Translations under genes and position numbers: made by a program
From: Lachnospiraceae bacterium AC2031
GTDB lineage: Bacteria > Bacillota > Clostridia > Lachnospirales > Lachnospiraceae
Reading direction: 5' to 3'
NCBI GenBank assembly: GCA_000687975.1
Contig: JIAB01000001.1
Location: 1,488,001-1,552,000 of the forward strand
DNA length: 64,000 bases
The notes under the pieces: model-generated
Seen by the model: the letters and a program-made list of their open reading frames with translations, nothing else
Databases searched by the model: none
What the model was told of the DNA's origin: nothing
Part shown: piece after piece, positions 41,998-49,923 of the stretch
Layout of the letters: every line of letters begins with the position of its first letter
How positions within the stretch are numbered: position 1 is the first letter of the stretch

Positions 41998-42519
41998 TTA
42001 GGAATCTAATTCTTTTACAATGATTATAATTGATTCTTCATTTTCACCAATCATTTCTACAGATATTTTGTTTACCACTGTTCTAAAAGAGTCATCAATT
42101 CCTTTAATACTTTCGTAAGCTTCATTCATTTCATTTTCTGAAGAAAGCTTTCCAACGGTTATATGAGGAATGTAATCAGAGCCCCATAGATCAAAGTTCT
42201 TAAATTCATATTTATATAATTCATCATGAATTTGAATAATGTTCTCTTTACCATTTACTATATCTAAGAACAGGTAATTCCCAGATGGATCACTGTGTTT
42301 ACTAAAACCTTTTAATTCAACTTCGAAAGGAAATGTATTCGTTAGTCTTGCATCTAAGATAGCAGCAACATCCTCATTACTCATATCTGATTCAAAAGGA
42401 AACACTAAAGTGATATGCGGTCTTACCAGTTTGGCCAACGGATCATATTTATTCCTTATATCATCAATGATCTGCATATTATCAAATTCTGGAAATATCA
42501 TTATAGTTCTAAAACTCAT
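41998..42519 (-). CDS. 2'-5' RNA ligase-like 2H phosphoesterase
   Basis: A 173-residue protein of the LigT/2H superfamily. The two catalytic HxT motifs are both present, as PHITLVF (about 34-40) and PHITVGK (about 118-124). Family enzymes act on 2',5' or cyclic phosphodiester bonds of RNA or nucleotides; the substrate here is unknown. It has no close operon partner. A second RNA-end enzyme, RtcB, lies 15 kb away without evident linkage. Confidence 0.88.
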   Translation of the reverse strand: MSFRTIMIFPEFDNMQIIDDIRNKYDPLAKLVRPHITLVFPFESDMSNEDVAAILDARLTNTFPFEVELKGFSKHSDPSGNYLFLDIVNGKENIIQIHDELYKYEFKNFDLWGSDYIPHITVGKLSSENEMNEAYESIKGIDDSFRTVVNKISVEMIGENEESIIIIVKELDS

Positions 42520-42546
42520 ATAAAAACCTTATCTAATCCTTATCAT

Positions 42547-43047
42547 TTAATCTAAATCTTCTCCAACAACCCAGAGCAGTTTATCAGCTGGAACAACCTT
42601 GTATTCACCAACGCCTTTTCCTATACGAAGATAAACATTTTTAATACCAGCCTGAATGATCATTCTCGCGCATAGTGGGCATGGTCTTGCTTCGTGGATT
42701 GAACTGTCTTCAGGATTAATCCCTGTAAGATATAGATCAGCTCCGAGAGTTTGTTCTCTGGAACAATTAAGTAATGCATTTGCCTCTGCATGAACAGCTC
42801 TGCAAATATCATACCCCTGCCCCTGGTGAAGATTCTTTGCTTTCCTTGGACAATACCCTATATCACAACAATTCTTCTTTCCTCTTGGAGCACCGTTGTA
42901 ACCAGTAGATATTACAGCGTCGTCTTTTACTATGACTGCACCATATTTTCTTTTTAAACAAGTGCTACGATAAGCAAATACTTCAGCTGCATTCAGATAT
43001 GTATCAATCTTTGTCACTCTCTCTTCATTGGAATTTGTGATTACCAT
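42547..43047 (-). CDS. dCMP deaminase family protein
   Basis: A 166-residue zinc deaminase. The zinc site is HAEANAL (His and the proton-shuttling Glu) plus PCPLCARMI (two Cys). GAVIVKDDAVISTGYNGAPRG and extra Cys near residues 60-66 match ComEB/dCMP deaminases, which convert dCMP to dUMP for thymidylate supply. It is 28 bases upstream of the 2H phosphoesterase gene on the same strand, possibly co-transcribed. Confidence 0.93.
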   Translation of the reverse strand: MVITNSNEERVTKIDTYLNAAEVFAYRSTCLKRKYGAVIVKDDAVISTGYNGAPRGKKNCCDIGYCPRKAKNLHQGQGYDICRAVHAEANALLNCSREQTLGADLYLTGINPEDSSIHEARPCPLCARMIIQAGIKNVYLRIGKGVGEYKVVPADKLLWVVGEDLD

Positions 43048-43298
43048 TTCTCTTCCTTTACTACTTCATTCTCTATTAATCTTAATTCTTAAGGGTAAAA
43101 TATAGCTTGGTATATTTTATCATATTCATAATCAGAAACATAAGTGAAACTGTATTCTTCTCCGCCTGTCGTAAAGTAAAAAGTATAAAATCTTCTTTTA
43201 TTGTTTTCCATTTATCTAATCTTCTTTCTGTACATAACTCGCACTCAGATGTTAACAAGAATATACATCCTCAAGCCATCATTCTATATGTATAGGTT

Positions 43299-44084
43299 TT
43301 AGTGTGTCATTAACCAGTTTTTTACTATGTTTTCAAAGATTTCCGACTGTTCTATCTGAAGATTATGACCTGCATTTTCTACCGCAATATAAGTTGAGTT
43401 AGTGTACTTCTCCATAAGATCAAATTGATCTTTATATCCTACCTCTGTATCCTGTTTTGCAGCGATGATGAGACATGGAATCTCACATGGCTCCTCTATA
43501 TCATCTGGATCAAAAGTGAAGCTTCCATCAAGGACATTGTTTAGGAAATCCCAATCCGCGCTTTCCAAAGCAGGCATCAGATATTTCTTATATCTTTCCC
43601 AGACGACTTTAGTCAAAACAACGTTCATGAGAGTAAAGCTCTCACGTTCTTCTTTAGTTAATGAGCCTAGTAATTCATCATCTCTTTGCACAACTTTCAG
43701 CTGTTCTACACGGCCCTTTTTTACTCCCGGTATCATACAGGGAACAAGCAGAATTATCTTGCCGATCAACTCTGGAAACTTGTTAACGAATCCTCTTGCG
43801 AGGAGCCCTGCATAGGACTGACCTATGATCAAAAAAGGCTCCTTTATTACATCAACTGCAAACTCGTGTAACAGCTTTAATATATCATCTGAATTCTTGA
43901 CATCCCCGTGTTCAGAATCGCCCATTCCCGGAAGATCTATATAGAACCTTTTATATCCATCTACCTCACGAAAGATCGGTTCAAAAGCTCCCTTCATTGT
44001 GAGCTTACTGATTCCCCATCCGTGAATAATAAGAACCGGTTCTCCTTCACCTATTACTTCATAATCCAAATTAGCGAACTTCAT
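43299..44084 (-). CDS. Alpha/beta hydrolase
   Basis: A 261-residue cytosolic hydrolase. The oxyanion region is LIIHGWGIS, the nucleophile lies in GQSYAG and the catalytic His in ENAGHNLQIEQ. YIDLPGMGDSEHG is typical of epoxide-hydrolase or lactonase-like relatives. There is no signal peptide. The 251 bases upstream, before the dCMP deaminase stop on the other side, contain nothing I can name. The substrate is unknown. Confidence 0.88.
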   Translation of the reverse strand: MKFANLDYEVIGEGEPVLIIHGWGISKLTMKGAFEPIFREVDGYKRFYIDLPGMGDSEHGDVKNSDDILKLLHEFAVDVIKEPFLIIGQSYAGLLARGFVNKFPELIGKIILLVPCMIPGVKKGRVEQLKVVQRDDELLGSLTKEERESFTLMNVVLTKVVWERYKKYLMPALESADWDFLNNVLDGSFTFDPDDIEEPCEIPCLIIAAKQDTEVGYKDQFDLMEKYTNSTYIAVENAGHNLQIEQSEIFENIVKNWLMTH

Positions 44085-44138
44085 ATATTATTACCTTGTT
44101 TCCTTCAGCTCACTCTTTTTTTCTATTTCTCTCGTTAC

Positions 44139-44756
44139 CTAAAACCTTTCCCAATGGATCTGCGCATCATAATCCACATCAAGCTGCTTAGTAGTTGTCG
44201 CATCCTTAGCAGGTTGTCCAATTCCGATAAAACATGGAATTAAATATTCATCAGGTATATTTAAAGCTTCTTTGGCTACCGATTCCTCATTTCCAAGAGG
44301 AATTCTGACATTACATCCGTAACCTTCTGATGTTGCCGCAAGCCACACATTTTCTATACTGCACCATATGGAAGCATAGCAGTTAAGATCTGATAGGCAC
44401 GAAGGATTCAGTATATCTACCTTCTTTTTCATTAACGGTATTATGATTGCTGCAGCGTCGATCAGCATTCGGTATTGTTTCGGTACGGCAATCTGATAGC
44501 TCTCCTTCTGAACAGGATCAGAGATAAATGTCATCGCATCGACATCCTTAACTGTAAGGTTCTTAGGAACCCCCTCTATAACTCTTTTCATCATCTCTTT
44601 ATCTGACACTACAATATAGTGCCAATCTCTGAAATGATCATTAGCAGGTGCCGAATATGCTGCCTTAACTATCTTTTCCATTATATCTTTAGGTATACTC
44701 TCATCTTCAAAATCTCTAATACTATGCCTAGAATTAATTACATCATAAAAATCCAT
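44139..44756 (-). CDS. Nitroreductase family flavoprotein
   Basis: A 205-residue FMN-dependent oxidoreductase. The N-terminal DVINSRHSIRDFEDESIP and SAPANDHFRDWHYIVV mark the FMN site of the family, and AYxSIWCSIENVWLAA-like residues fill the middle (here YASIWCSIENVWLAATSEGYGC). The start at 44756 follows AAGGAG. It is divergent from a LysR-type regulator that shares its promoter region and probably controls it. Confidence 0.9.
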   Translation of the reverse strand: MDFYDVINSRHSIRDFEDESIPKDIMEKIVKAAYSAPANDHFRDWHYIVVSDKEMMKRVIEGVPKNLTVKDVDAMTFISDPVQKESYQIAVPKQYRMLIDAAAIIIPLMKKKVDILNPSCLSDLNCYASIWCSIENVWLAATSEGYGCNVRIPLGNEESVAKEALNIPDEYLIPCFIGIGQPAKDATTTKQLDVDYDAQIHWERF

Positions 44757-44862
44757 ACGACCATTCTCCTTATATCTCAAACGATTCAATCAATTTATTC
44801 AATCTGAAAAATGCATCTTTCATTTACTACTCCATAATATCATTAAAGAAATATACTGTGAA

Positions 44863-44905
44863 ATGAATTTATGTTATTATTTATAATCATTTAGAATAAA
44901 TTCAT
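44863..44905. promoter_or_regulatory. Inverted repeat in the nitroreductase-LysR divergent promoter
   Basis: ATGAATTTAT (44863-44872) and ATAAATTCAT (44896-44905) are perfect inverted arms 23 bases apart in an AT-rich gap between divergent genes. LysR-type regulators bind such sites to control themselves and the divergent gene. Confidence 0.6.
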
Positions 44906-44953
44906 AGAATAAAATAACGACGTGATATATACCTTTATGAGAAGGAGGTTCCT

Positions 44954-45859
44954 ATGACAACATCTCAACTTGAATGCTTTATCAGCCTGGCCGGCACTCT
45001 GAATTATATGAAGACAGCAGAACAGCTCGGTCTCACACAGCCTGCTGTATCAAAACAGATACAGACTCTCGAAACAGAGCTCAACTGTAAGCTTTTTAAC
45101 AGAACAACCAGATCCGTGACACTGACAAAGGCCGGTGCCGCTTTTCTTGCGGATGCGAATACAATAATCGACACATTTTATCATTCCAAAGAGCGTATAT
45201 CTAACTACCAGGAACAGGAGCTCCATTCCCTCAAAATAGGCTATATGGATACGCACACGATAAACCTTATAAGTCAGATTCTTAAGCCGATCCTCACATT
45301 AAAGCCTAATGTGATACCTGAATTTACCCAGGACCAGACAGATGCTAACTTAAGCCGTCTGGTAAACAACCAGTTGGATCTTATCATCGGCATGAAAGAT
45401 GCAAAGTTTATGGACTCCAATATAACTTTTACCAAGTTATACGATGAGGAGTTATTCTGCGTTATTAATAAAGAACATCCATTAGCAAAAGAATTACGAA
45501 AACTTAAAAAAAAGACGGTAACCACACAAGATCTGTGGGATTACCGCCAGATTATTTCTGTTCCTCCTTATCTGATTAGGAACCTCTTCTCAAGAAGACG
45601 ATATATCGTCCCTGTGAATGAAGATATAGACAATGCTATATGTTCTAATGCCAGTGAAACATACGGTCTGCTTCTTGCAAACTTTGGATATGCACTCCTT
45701 CCAGGTTATGAAATACTAGATCACAAAGATCTTGTCACATATAAGTGGGAGGAATCTCCTCACGCACCTTTCGGAATCTACACCAAGTCGTCTATCCTCA
45801 AGGACAAAACCTCTTTGGAATATTCATTTATCCATCTTGCAAAGGAAAGCAAGAATTAA
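44954..45859 (+). CDS. LysR-family transcription regulator
   Basis: A 301-residue regulator. The winged helix is at residues 1-62 (QLECFISLAGTLNYMKTAEQLGLTQPAVSKQIQTLE) and a substrate-binding-like domain follows. AGGAGG lies about seven bases before the ATG. It is divergent from the nitroreductase gene. Codons for KKKTVTTQDLWDYRQ (45505-45549) also form a minus-strand terminator-like hairpin nearly identical to the real terminator at 46330. The gene end borders the 73-bp repeat array. Confidence 0.93.
   Translation: MTTSQLECFISLAGTLNYMKTAEQLGLTQPAVSKQIQTLETELNCKLFNRTTRSVTLTKAGAAFLADANTIIDTFYHSKERISNYQEQELHSLKIGYMDTHTINLISQILKPILTLKPNVIPEFTQDQTDANLSRLVNNQLDLIIGMKDAKFMDSNITFTKLYDEELFCVINKEHPLAKELRKLKKKTVTTQDLWDYRQIISVPPYLIRNLFSRRRYIVPVNEDIDNAICSNASETYGLLLANFGYALLPGYEILDHKDLVTYKWEESPHAPFGIYTKSSILKDKTSLEYSFIHLAKESKN
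45506..45548 (-). other. Terminator-like hairpin inside the LysR coding region
   Basis: A-run 45506-45513, then GACGGTAACCACACA and TTACCGCC: on the minus strand GGCGGTAA...TTACCGTC plus eight T. About 38 of 44 bases match the terminator at 46330-46372. Confidence 0.75.
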
Positions 45860-45880
45860 AGCAGCATCTTTACAGACCTC

Positions 45881-46290
45881 TCAGCAACATTTTTTGTCTT
45901 TTTACTTGTTTTTGTTGCTTTTTTCCTTCCAATCAACACGTTGGCAGACCTCTCAGCAACATTTTTTGTCTTTATTCTTGTTTTTTGTTGCTTTTTTCCT
46001 TCCAATCACCACATTTACAGCCTTTTCAGCAACATTTTTTGTCTTTATTCTTGTTTTTTGTTGCTTTTTTCCTTCTAATCAACACGTTGGCAGACCTCTC
46101 AGCAACATTTTCTGTCTTTATTCTTGTTTTTTGTTGCTTTTTTCCTTCCAATCACCACATTTACAGCCTTTTCAGCAACATTTTTTGTCTTTATTCTTGT
46201 TTTTTGTTGCTTTTTTCCTTCCAATCACCACATTTACAGCCTTTTCAGCAACATTTTCTGTCCTTTCACTCACTTTTTGTTGCTTTCCCC
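45881..46290. repeat. 73-bp tandem array 1, six units
   Basis: Units start at 45881, 45954, 46027, 46100, 46173 and 46246, exactly 73 bases apart. Each has CAGCAACATTTT, about 20 T-rich bases, then TTTGTTGCTTTT, so the arms AGCAACA/TGTTGCT make a hairpin. Linkers come in two kinds, CAACACGTTGGCAGACCTCT (units 1 and 3) and CACCACATTTACAGCCTTTT (units 2, 4, 5). It fills the gap between convergent LysR and ABC permease genes. No protein gene is present; open frames here are low-complexity Phe/Leu/Ser. Confidence 0.95.
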
Positions 46291-46329
46291 CACCATTTTC
46301 TCTCAAAACGCCTTCCTCACCATTCTTTC

Positions 46330-46372
46330 AAAAAAAAGACGGTAACCACACATAATTTGTGAGATTACCGTC
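46330..46372 (-). terminator. Terminator of ABC operon 2
   Basis: On the minus strand GACGGTAA (46372-46365) pairs with TTACCGTC (46345-46338), with an inner CACA/TGTG, followed by eight T. It lies 18 bases after the permease stop. Confidence 0.93.
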
Positions 46373-46389
46373 CAGTGTAAAAGAACTAT

Positions 46390-48984
46390 TTAACCTTCAA
46401 CTCTAAGTCTATCAATAACGCTTCTCTTGCTGAGTCTGTTATATGCAATTACCGGAATGATAACGATCATTGCAAGGATGAGTGGAAGACATACTCCTAA
46501 AGGAAGAAGTGTGAATCTCCAAACGAACATTCCAAATTCAGCTGCAAGGAATTTGATAACTGTAACATTCATAATAGATGATACAACTACTGATACAATA
46601 AGAGTCCAGATGAAGTATACAAAACCTTCCTTCATAAGTCTCTTTCTCTGCTGACCACCTGTCATTCCGACAGCTTCGAGCATTGCAAGTTCTCTGCTTC
46701 TAACGATGATAGATGTTACCATAGTGTTTGCAAAGTTCATAAGTCCGATGAGTCCAAGGATTACTGCAAGAACTACACCAACCATACCGATTGTATCACT
46801 AAGTGACTTGTACTCTGCTACAACACTTGCCTTTGAAGAATAATCCATAGAAGTATCTTCTGAAGTAGTGTACTCCTTGATCCATTTTTCAAATGCTTCT
46901 TCTTTATCATCTTCAACTTCAACCAGGGTTCTCATAACACCCTTGTCACCTTCTAATTCCAGATATGCGCTTTCTGGAAGAATGTAATTTACTTCAATAG
47001 TATCAGATACGATATATTGCATTGGACGTGGAATTTCTACTGTAGCGTAAACCTCGTATTCCTCCACAGGAGCATTCTCATAACTTTCATAAGTTATCGT
47101 CTGTCCATCTTCTACAGGTTCTTCCATAGTTTCTGCATACTTTGGATTATGACTTCTGATCTGTATCTTATCTCCTGGTTCAACAACATTTGCATAATAC
47201 TGACCATCCATGGTCCATCTTGTAGCTAATACATAATTTCCAGAATTAAGCTTTTCCCAATCGATTGTTTCTGATCCATCAATTGTTTCTACTACTTCAA
47301 GCTTACTTACTGCATATTCATCCATTCCATATGTGCTTCCGCTCATAGACTTGGTGTTTCTGAACTGATCCATAGTTTTTTCATAATCAGAGTTTTCACC
47401 TACAACAAACATTTTCACACAATCAACTACTGCTTCATCTTTGAAGAAGTTTTCTTCTACCTTATTCCAGCTTTCATCTGAAAATTCCTGTCCAAATGTT
47501 GAGATATAAACATTACCTATCTCAGTTACTCCTGGCTGAGCCTTAATCTTTTCAAGCAGCGCTGAATCAACAGAATCTGTTTCATGATTAGAAGCTGCAA
47601 CGTTATCAAGTGTAGCATCCTGAATGCTGAAATCTGCTACAATATCTTTCTTTACATATTCATCTACATTAAATCCGCTTACTAAACCAATTACTCCATT
47701 AAGAATGATAAGAGATAATGATAATGAAAGAATTACTACTGTAAGTTTCTTACTCTTTTTACCACCGTTATCAGAATCTTCTGTATATCTAAGTGTCTCG
47801 ATAGGAGATACCTTTGATGCCTTTCTACAAGGTCTCATAGCACTTAAGAGAACCGTAATATATGAGAAAAGTGCTGCTCCAAGAATAATCCAAATATTGA
47901 TATGTACATTTCCCTTACCAACACTTACTGTGTTCATCTGCTCAGAGATATAAGGAAGAATAACTGCTCCAACACCAACTCCCATAAGAAGTCCGAAAGG
48001 AATACCAACTAATGAGATAATTGTAGCTCTTCTCATTACAACCTTCTTAAGCTGCTTTCCAGTTGTTCCGATAGTTTTAAGGAGTCCATACTCCTGCATG
48101 TCAGATACGATATTGATATCGAAGATATTGTAAATAATAAGGTAACCTGCAATGAAAAATGTTATTAACATCAGTACGCATATAGCTGCCATAGCTGGAT
48201 GAACATCATATCCTGCATAAGCATAGTTAATACCATAATCAACGTCACTTCTAAGACCAGTTCTAGCAATTAATGACTGAACCTGTTTTTCTATGTTAAT
48301 AGTGTTACTAAAGTCCACATTTACACTCATCCAACCAGCAAAACCATTATCTTCACGCTCTGGATAAGTTATCATTTTTACAGGAGCATACTTTTCCTGA
48401 AGCTCCTTTGATACGAGAGCCATCTGAGCCATCGCTACTTTATCACCGTGGAAATAACCACTGAGTACAAAATCCTGTGAGATTTCCTCACCATCAACCA
48501 GAAGAGTTGTAGTAAATTTTGTTCCAACTTCTGCTGGTACACCAAGTTTCTCTAGAACAAGATCACTTGTTACGATCTCATTTGCCTTTGTAGGAAGAGT
48601 ACCTACTTCTGGATAGCAGTAACACTTCTTTGCGTTCTGCTCTTCTGAATAATAAACCTCTGTTGGAAGCTTCTTCAGATCATCACTTGAAAGATAACCG
48701 ACCATGATACTGTACGATATATCCTTAATCTTAGGATCATCTTTAACCTGCTCATACTCAGGCTGACTCATATACTTAAGTCCAGCATGATAGCTTGTAC
48801 CAATCTCTCTCATGGTAGAGATCTGTGTTTCTTCTACTACGCTTCCACCAACTGTAAACAGTGATGAGAAAAGAAGTGTTGTGAGGATTACAGCTCCGAT
48901 TAAAACCATGTACTTCTTTATATTTGCCTTTATTCCACTAATTGCAAGCTTTGATATTACCTTTTTGTTATTTACGTTCTGCAT
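46390..48984 (-). CDS. FtsX-type ABC exporter permease (paralogue 2)
   Basis: An 864-residue permease with the same architecture as the 19817 gene product: N-terminal helix, external domain, three helices, one helix, second external domain, three helices. Stretches such as LTTLLFSSLFTVGGS and YGLLKTIGTTGKQLKKVVMRR are almost unchanged, while the external domains differ, which suggests a different ligand. The ATPase gene lies 45 bases upstream. The strong terminator at 46330 ends the operon. As with paralogue 1, export or sensing of an envelope-active compound is the likely role. Confidence 0.92.
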   Translation of the reverse strand: MQNVNNKKVISKLAISGIKANIKKYMVLIGAVILTTLLFSSLFTVGGSVVEETQISTMREIGTSYHAGLKYMSQPEYEQVKDDPKIKDISYSIMVGYLSSDDLKKLPTEVYYSEEQNAKKCYCYPEVGTLPTKANEIVTSDLVLEKLGVPAEVGTKFTTTLLVDGEEISQDFVLSGYFHGDKVAMAQMALVSKELQEKYAPVKMITYPEREDNGFAGWMSVNVDFSNTINIEKQVQSLIARTGLRSDVDYGINYAYAGYDVHPAMAAICVLMLITFFIAGYLIIYNIFDINIVSDMQEYGLLKTIGTTGKQLKKVVMRRATIISLVGIPFGLLMGVGVGAVILPYISEQMNTVSVGKGNVHINIWIILGAALFSYITVLLSAMRPCRKASKVSPIETLRYTEDSDNGGKKSKKLTVVILSLSLSLIILNGVIGLVSGFNVDEYVKKDIVADFSIQDATLDNVAASNHETDSVDSALLEKIKAQPGVTEIGNVYISTFGQEFSDESWNKVEENFFKDEAVVDCVKMFVVGENSDYEKTMDQFRNTKSMSGSTYGMDEYAVSKLEVVETIDGSETIDWEKLNSGNYVLATRWTMDGQYYANVVEPGDKIQIRSHNPKYAETMEEPVEDGQTITYESYENAPVEEYEVYATVEIPRPMQYIVSDTIEVNYILPESAYLELEGDKGVMRTLVEVEDDKEEAFEKWIKEYTTSEDTSMDYSSKASVVAEYKSLSDTIGMVGVVLAVILGLIGLMNFANTMVTSIIVRSRELAMLEAVGMTGGQQRKRLMKEGFVYFIWTLIVSVVVSSIMNVTVIKFLAAEFGMFVWRFTLLPLGVCLPLILAMIVIIPVIAYNRLSKRSVIDRLRVEG

Positions 48985-49029
48985 TGTTTCATTTCCCTTT
49001 TTTTAAATCTGTGTTTTATAGATAAAGTC

Positions 49030-49692
49030 TTATGCGATGTGTCCGTCTTCAATTCTGATAGTTCTGTCAGCCATCTGAGCTATCTCATCGTTATGTGTGA
49101 TCATTACGATTGTCTGATTGAACTTCTTTCCTGTTGTCTTTAGAAGACCAAGTACATCCTGACTTGTCTTGCTATCCAGGTTTCCTGTAGGCTCATCTGC
49201 AAGGATGATTGCCGGCTTAGAAGCAAGCGCTCTTGCTATCGCAACTCTCTGCTGCTGTCCACCGGAAAGCTTTGATGGAATTCTATCAAGCTTACCCTCA
49301 AGTCCGAGTGTTTCGATTACGCTATCAACAAACTCTTTATCGACTTTCTTTCCATCCAACTGGAGAGGAAGGATAATGTTTTCATAAACGCTGATCGAAG
49401 GAACCAGGTTGAAGCTCTGGAAGATAAATCCGATCTTTCTACGTCTGAAGATGCAAAGCTCATCGCCTCTCAGATTTGAAATATCTTTATCATCGATTAT
49501 TACCTTTCCCTCTGTTGGATTATCAAGACCACCAAGCATGTGAAGGAGTGTTGACTTACCACTTCCGCTTGTTCCTATGATACTGAGGAACTCACCTCTC
49601 TCAACCTGAAGGCTTACATCATCAAGTGCCTTAACAAGTGTTTCGCCTTTTCCATAATGTTTCTTTAAATGTTCTGCTACTAAAATACTCAT
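49030..49692 (-). CDS. ABC transporter ATP-binding protein (MacB/LolD type, paralogue 2)
   Basis: A 220-residue ATPase with [29 protein letters not shown] and THNDEIA, nearly identical to the 22474 gene product. The start at 49692 (MSILVAEHL) follows GGAGG and gives exactly the same length as the paralogue; the open frame 18 codons upstream lacks a site and is rejected. It is first in the operon with the permease at 46390. A conserved operator lies 75-110 bases upstream. Confidence 0.95.
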   Translation of the reverse strand: MSILVAEHLKKHYGKGETLVKALDDVSLQVERGEFLSIIGTSGSGKSTLLHMLGGLDNPTEGKVIIDDKDISNLRGDELCIFRRRKIGFIFQSFNLVPSISVYENIILPLQLDGKKVDKEFVDSVIETLGLEGKLDRIPSKLSGGQQQRVAIARALASKPAIILADEPTGNLDSKTSQDVLGLLKTTGKKFNQTIVMITHNDEIAQMADRTIRIEDGHIA

Positions 49693-49766
49693 TTTTATTC
49701 CTCCATCTACGAGTTTTTCTCGTTTCTTTTTTTTATCTGTACTCATACTATCATGAACTTCTTACC

Positions 49767-49802
49767 AGAATATTTCTCAAATCTTTCACTCTCGAAAGAT
49801 TT
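49767..49802 (-). promoter_or_regulatory. Conserved operator upstream of ABC operon 2
   Basis: AGAATATTTCTC is followed by AAATCTTTC, six bases and GAAAGATTT, the same 12 + 9-6-9 layout and almost the same distance to the ATPase start as at 23209. A further GAAAGATTT lies adjacent (49803-49811 region). On the minus strand a CATGAT -10-like box follows at the same spacing as TATGAT in operon 1. Confidence 0.7.
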
Positions 49803-49923
49803 GAAAGATTTGAAAATTTTAACAATTGGTTACAAGTCTGAAACATCTCTATGACATAATCCACGCATACGATACAAATGTCATGCACCTCTGCATGACT
49901 AATCGACAAAAGGGAGAAATACT

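Noticed and set aside
43107-43295. Plus-strand frame of 62 codons in the gap after the dCMP deaminase gene
   Set aside because: No ribosome site, AT-rich low-information product, not needed to explain the 251-base gap, which I leave unassigned.
45732-46362. Two overlapping plus-strand open frames of about 205 codons across array 1
   Set aside because: They are open only because the T-rich 73-bp repeat lacks stops. A 73-base period shifts frame each unit, so the products are low-complexity Phe/Leu/Ser strings with no ribosome site.
49693-49746. An 18-codon longer N-terminus of ABC ATPase 2
   Set aside because: No ribosome site upstream, while GGAGG sits before 49692 and gives the same length as the paralogue.
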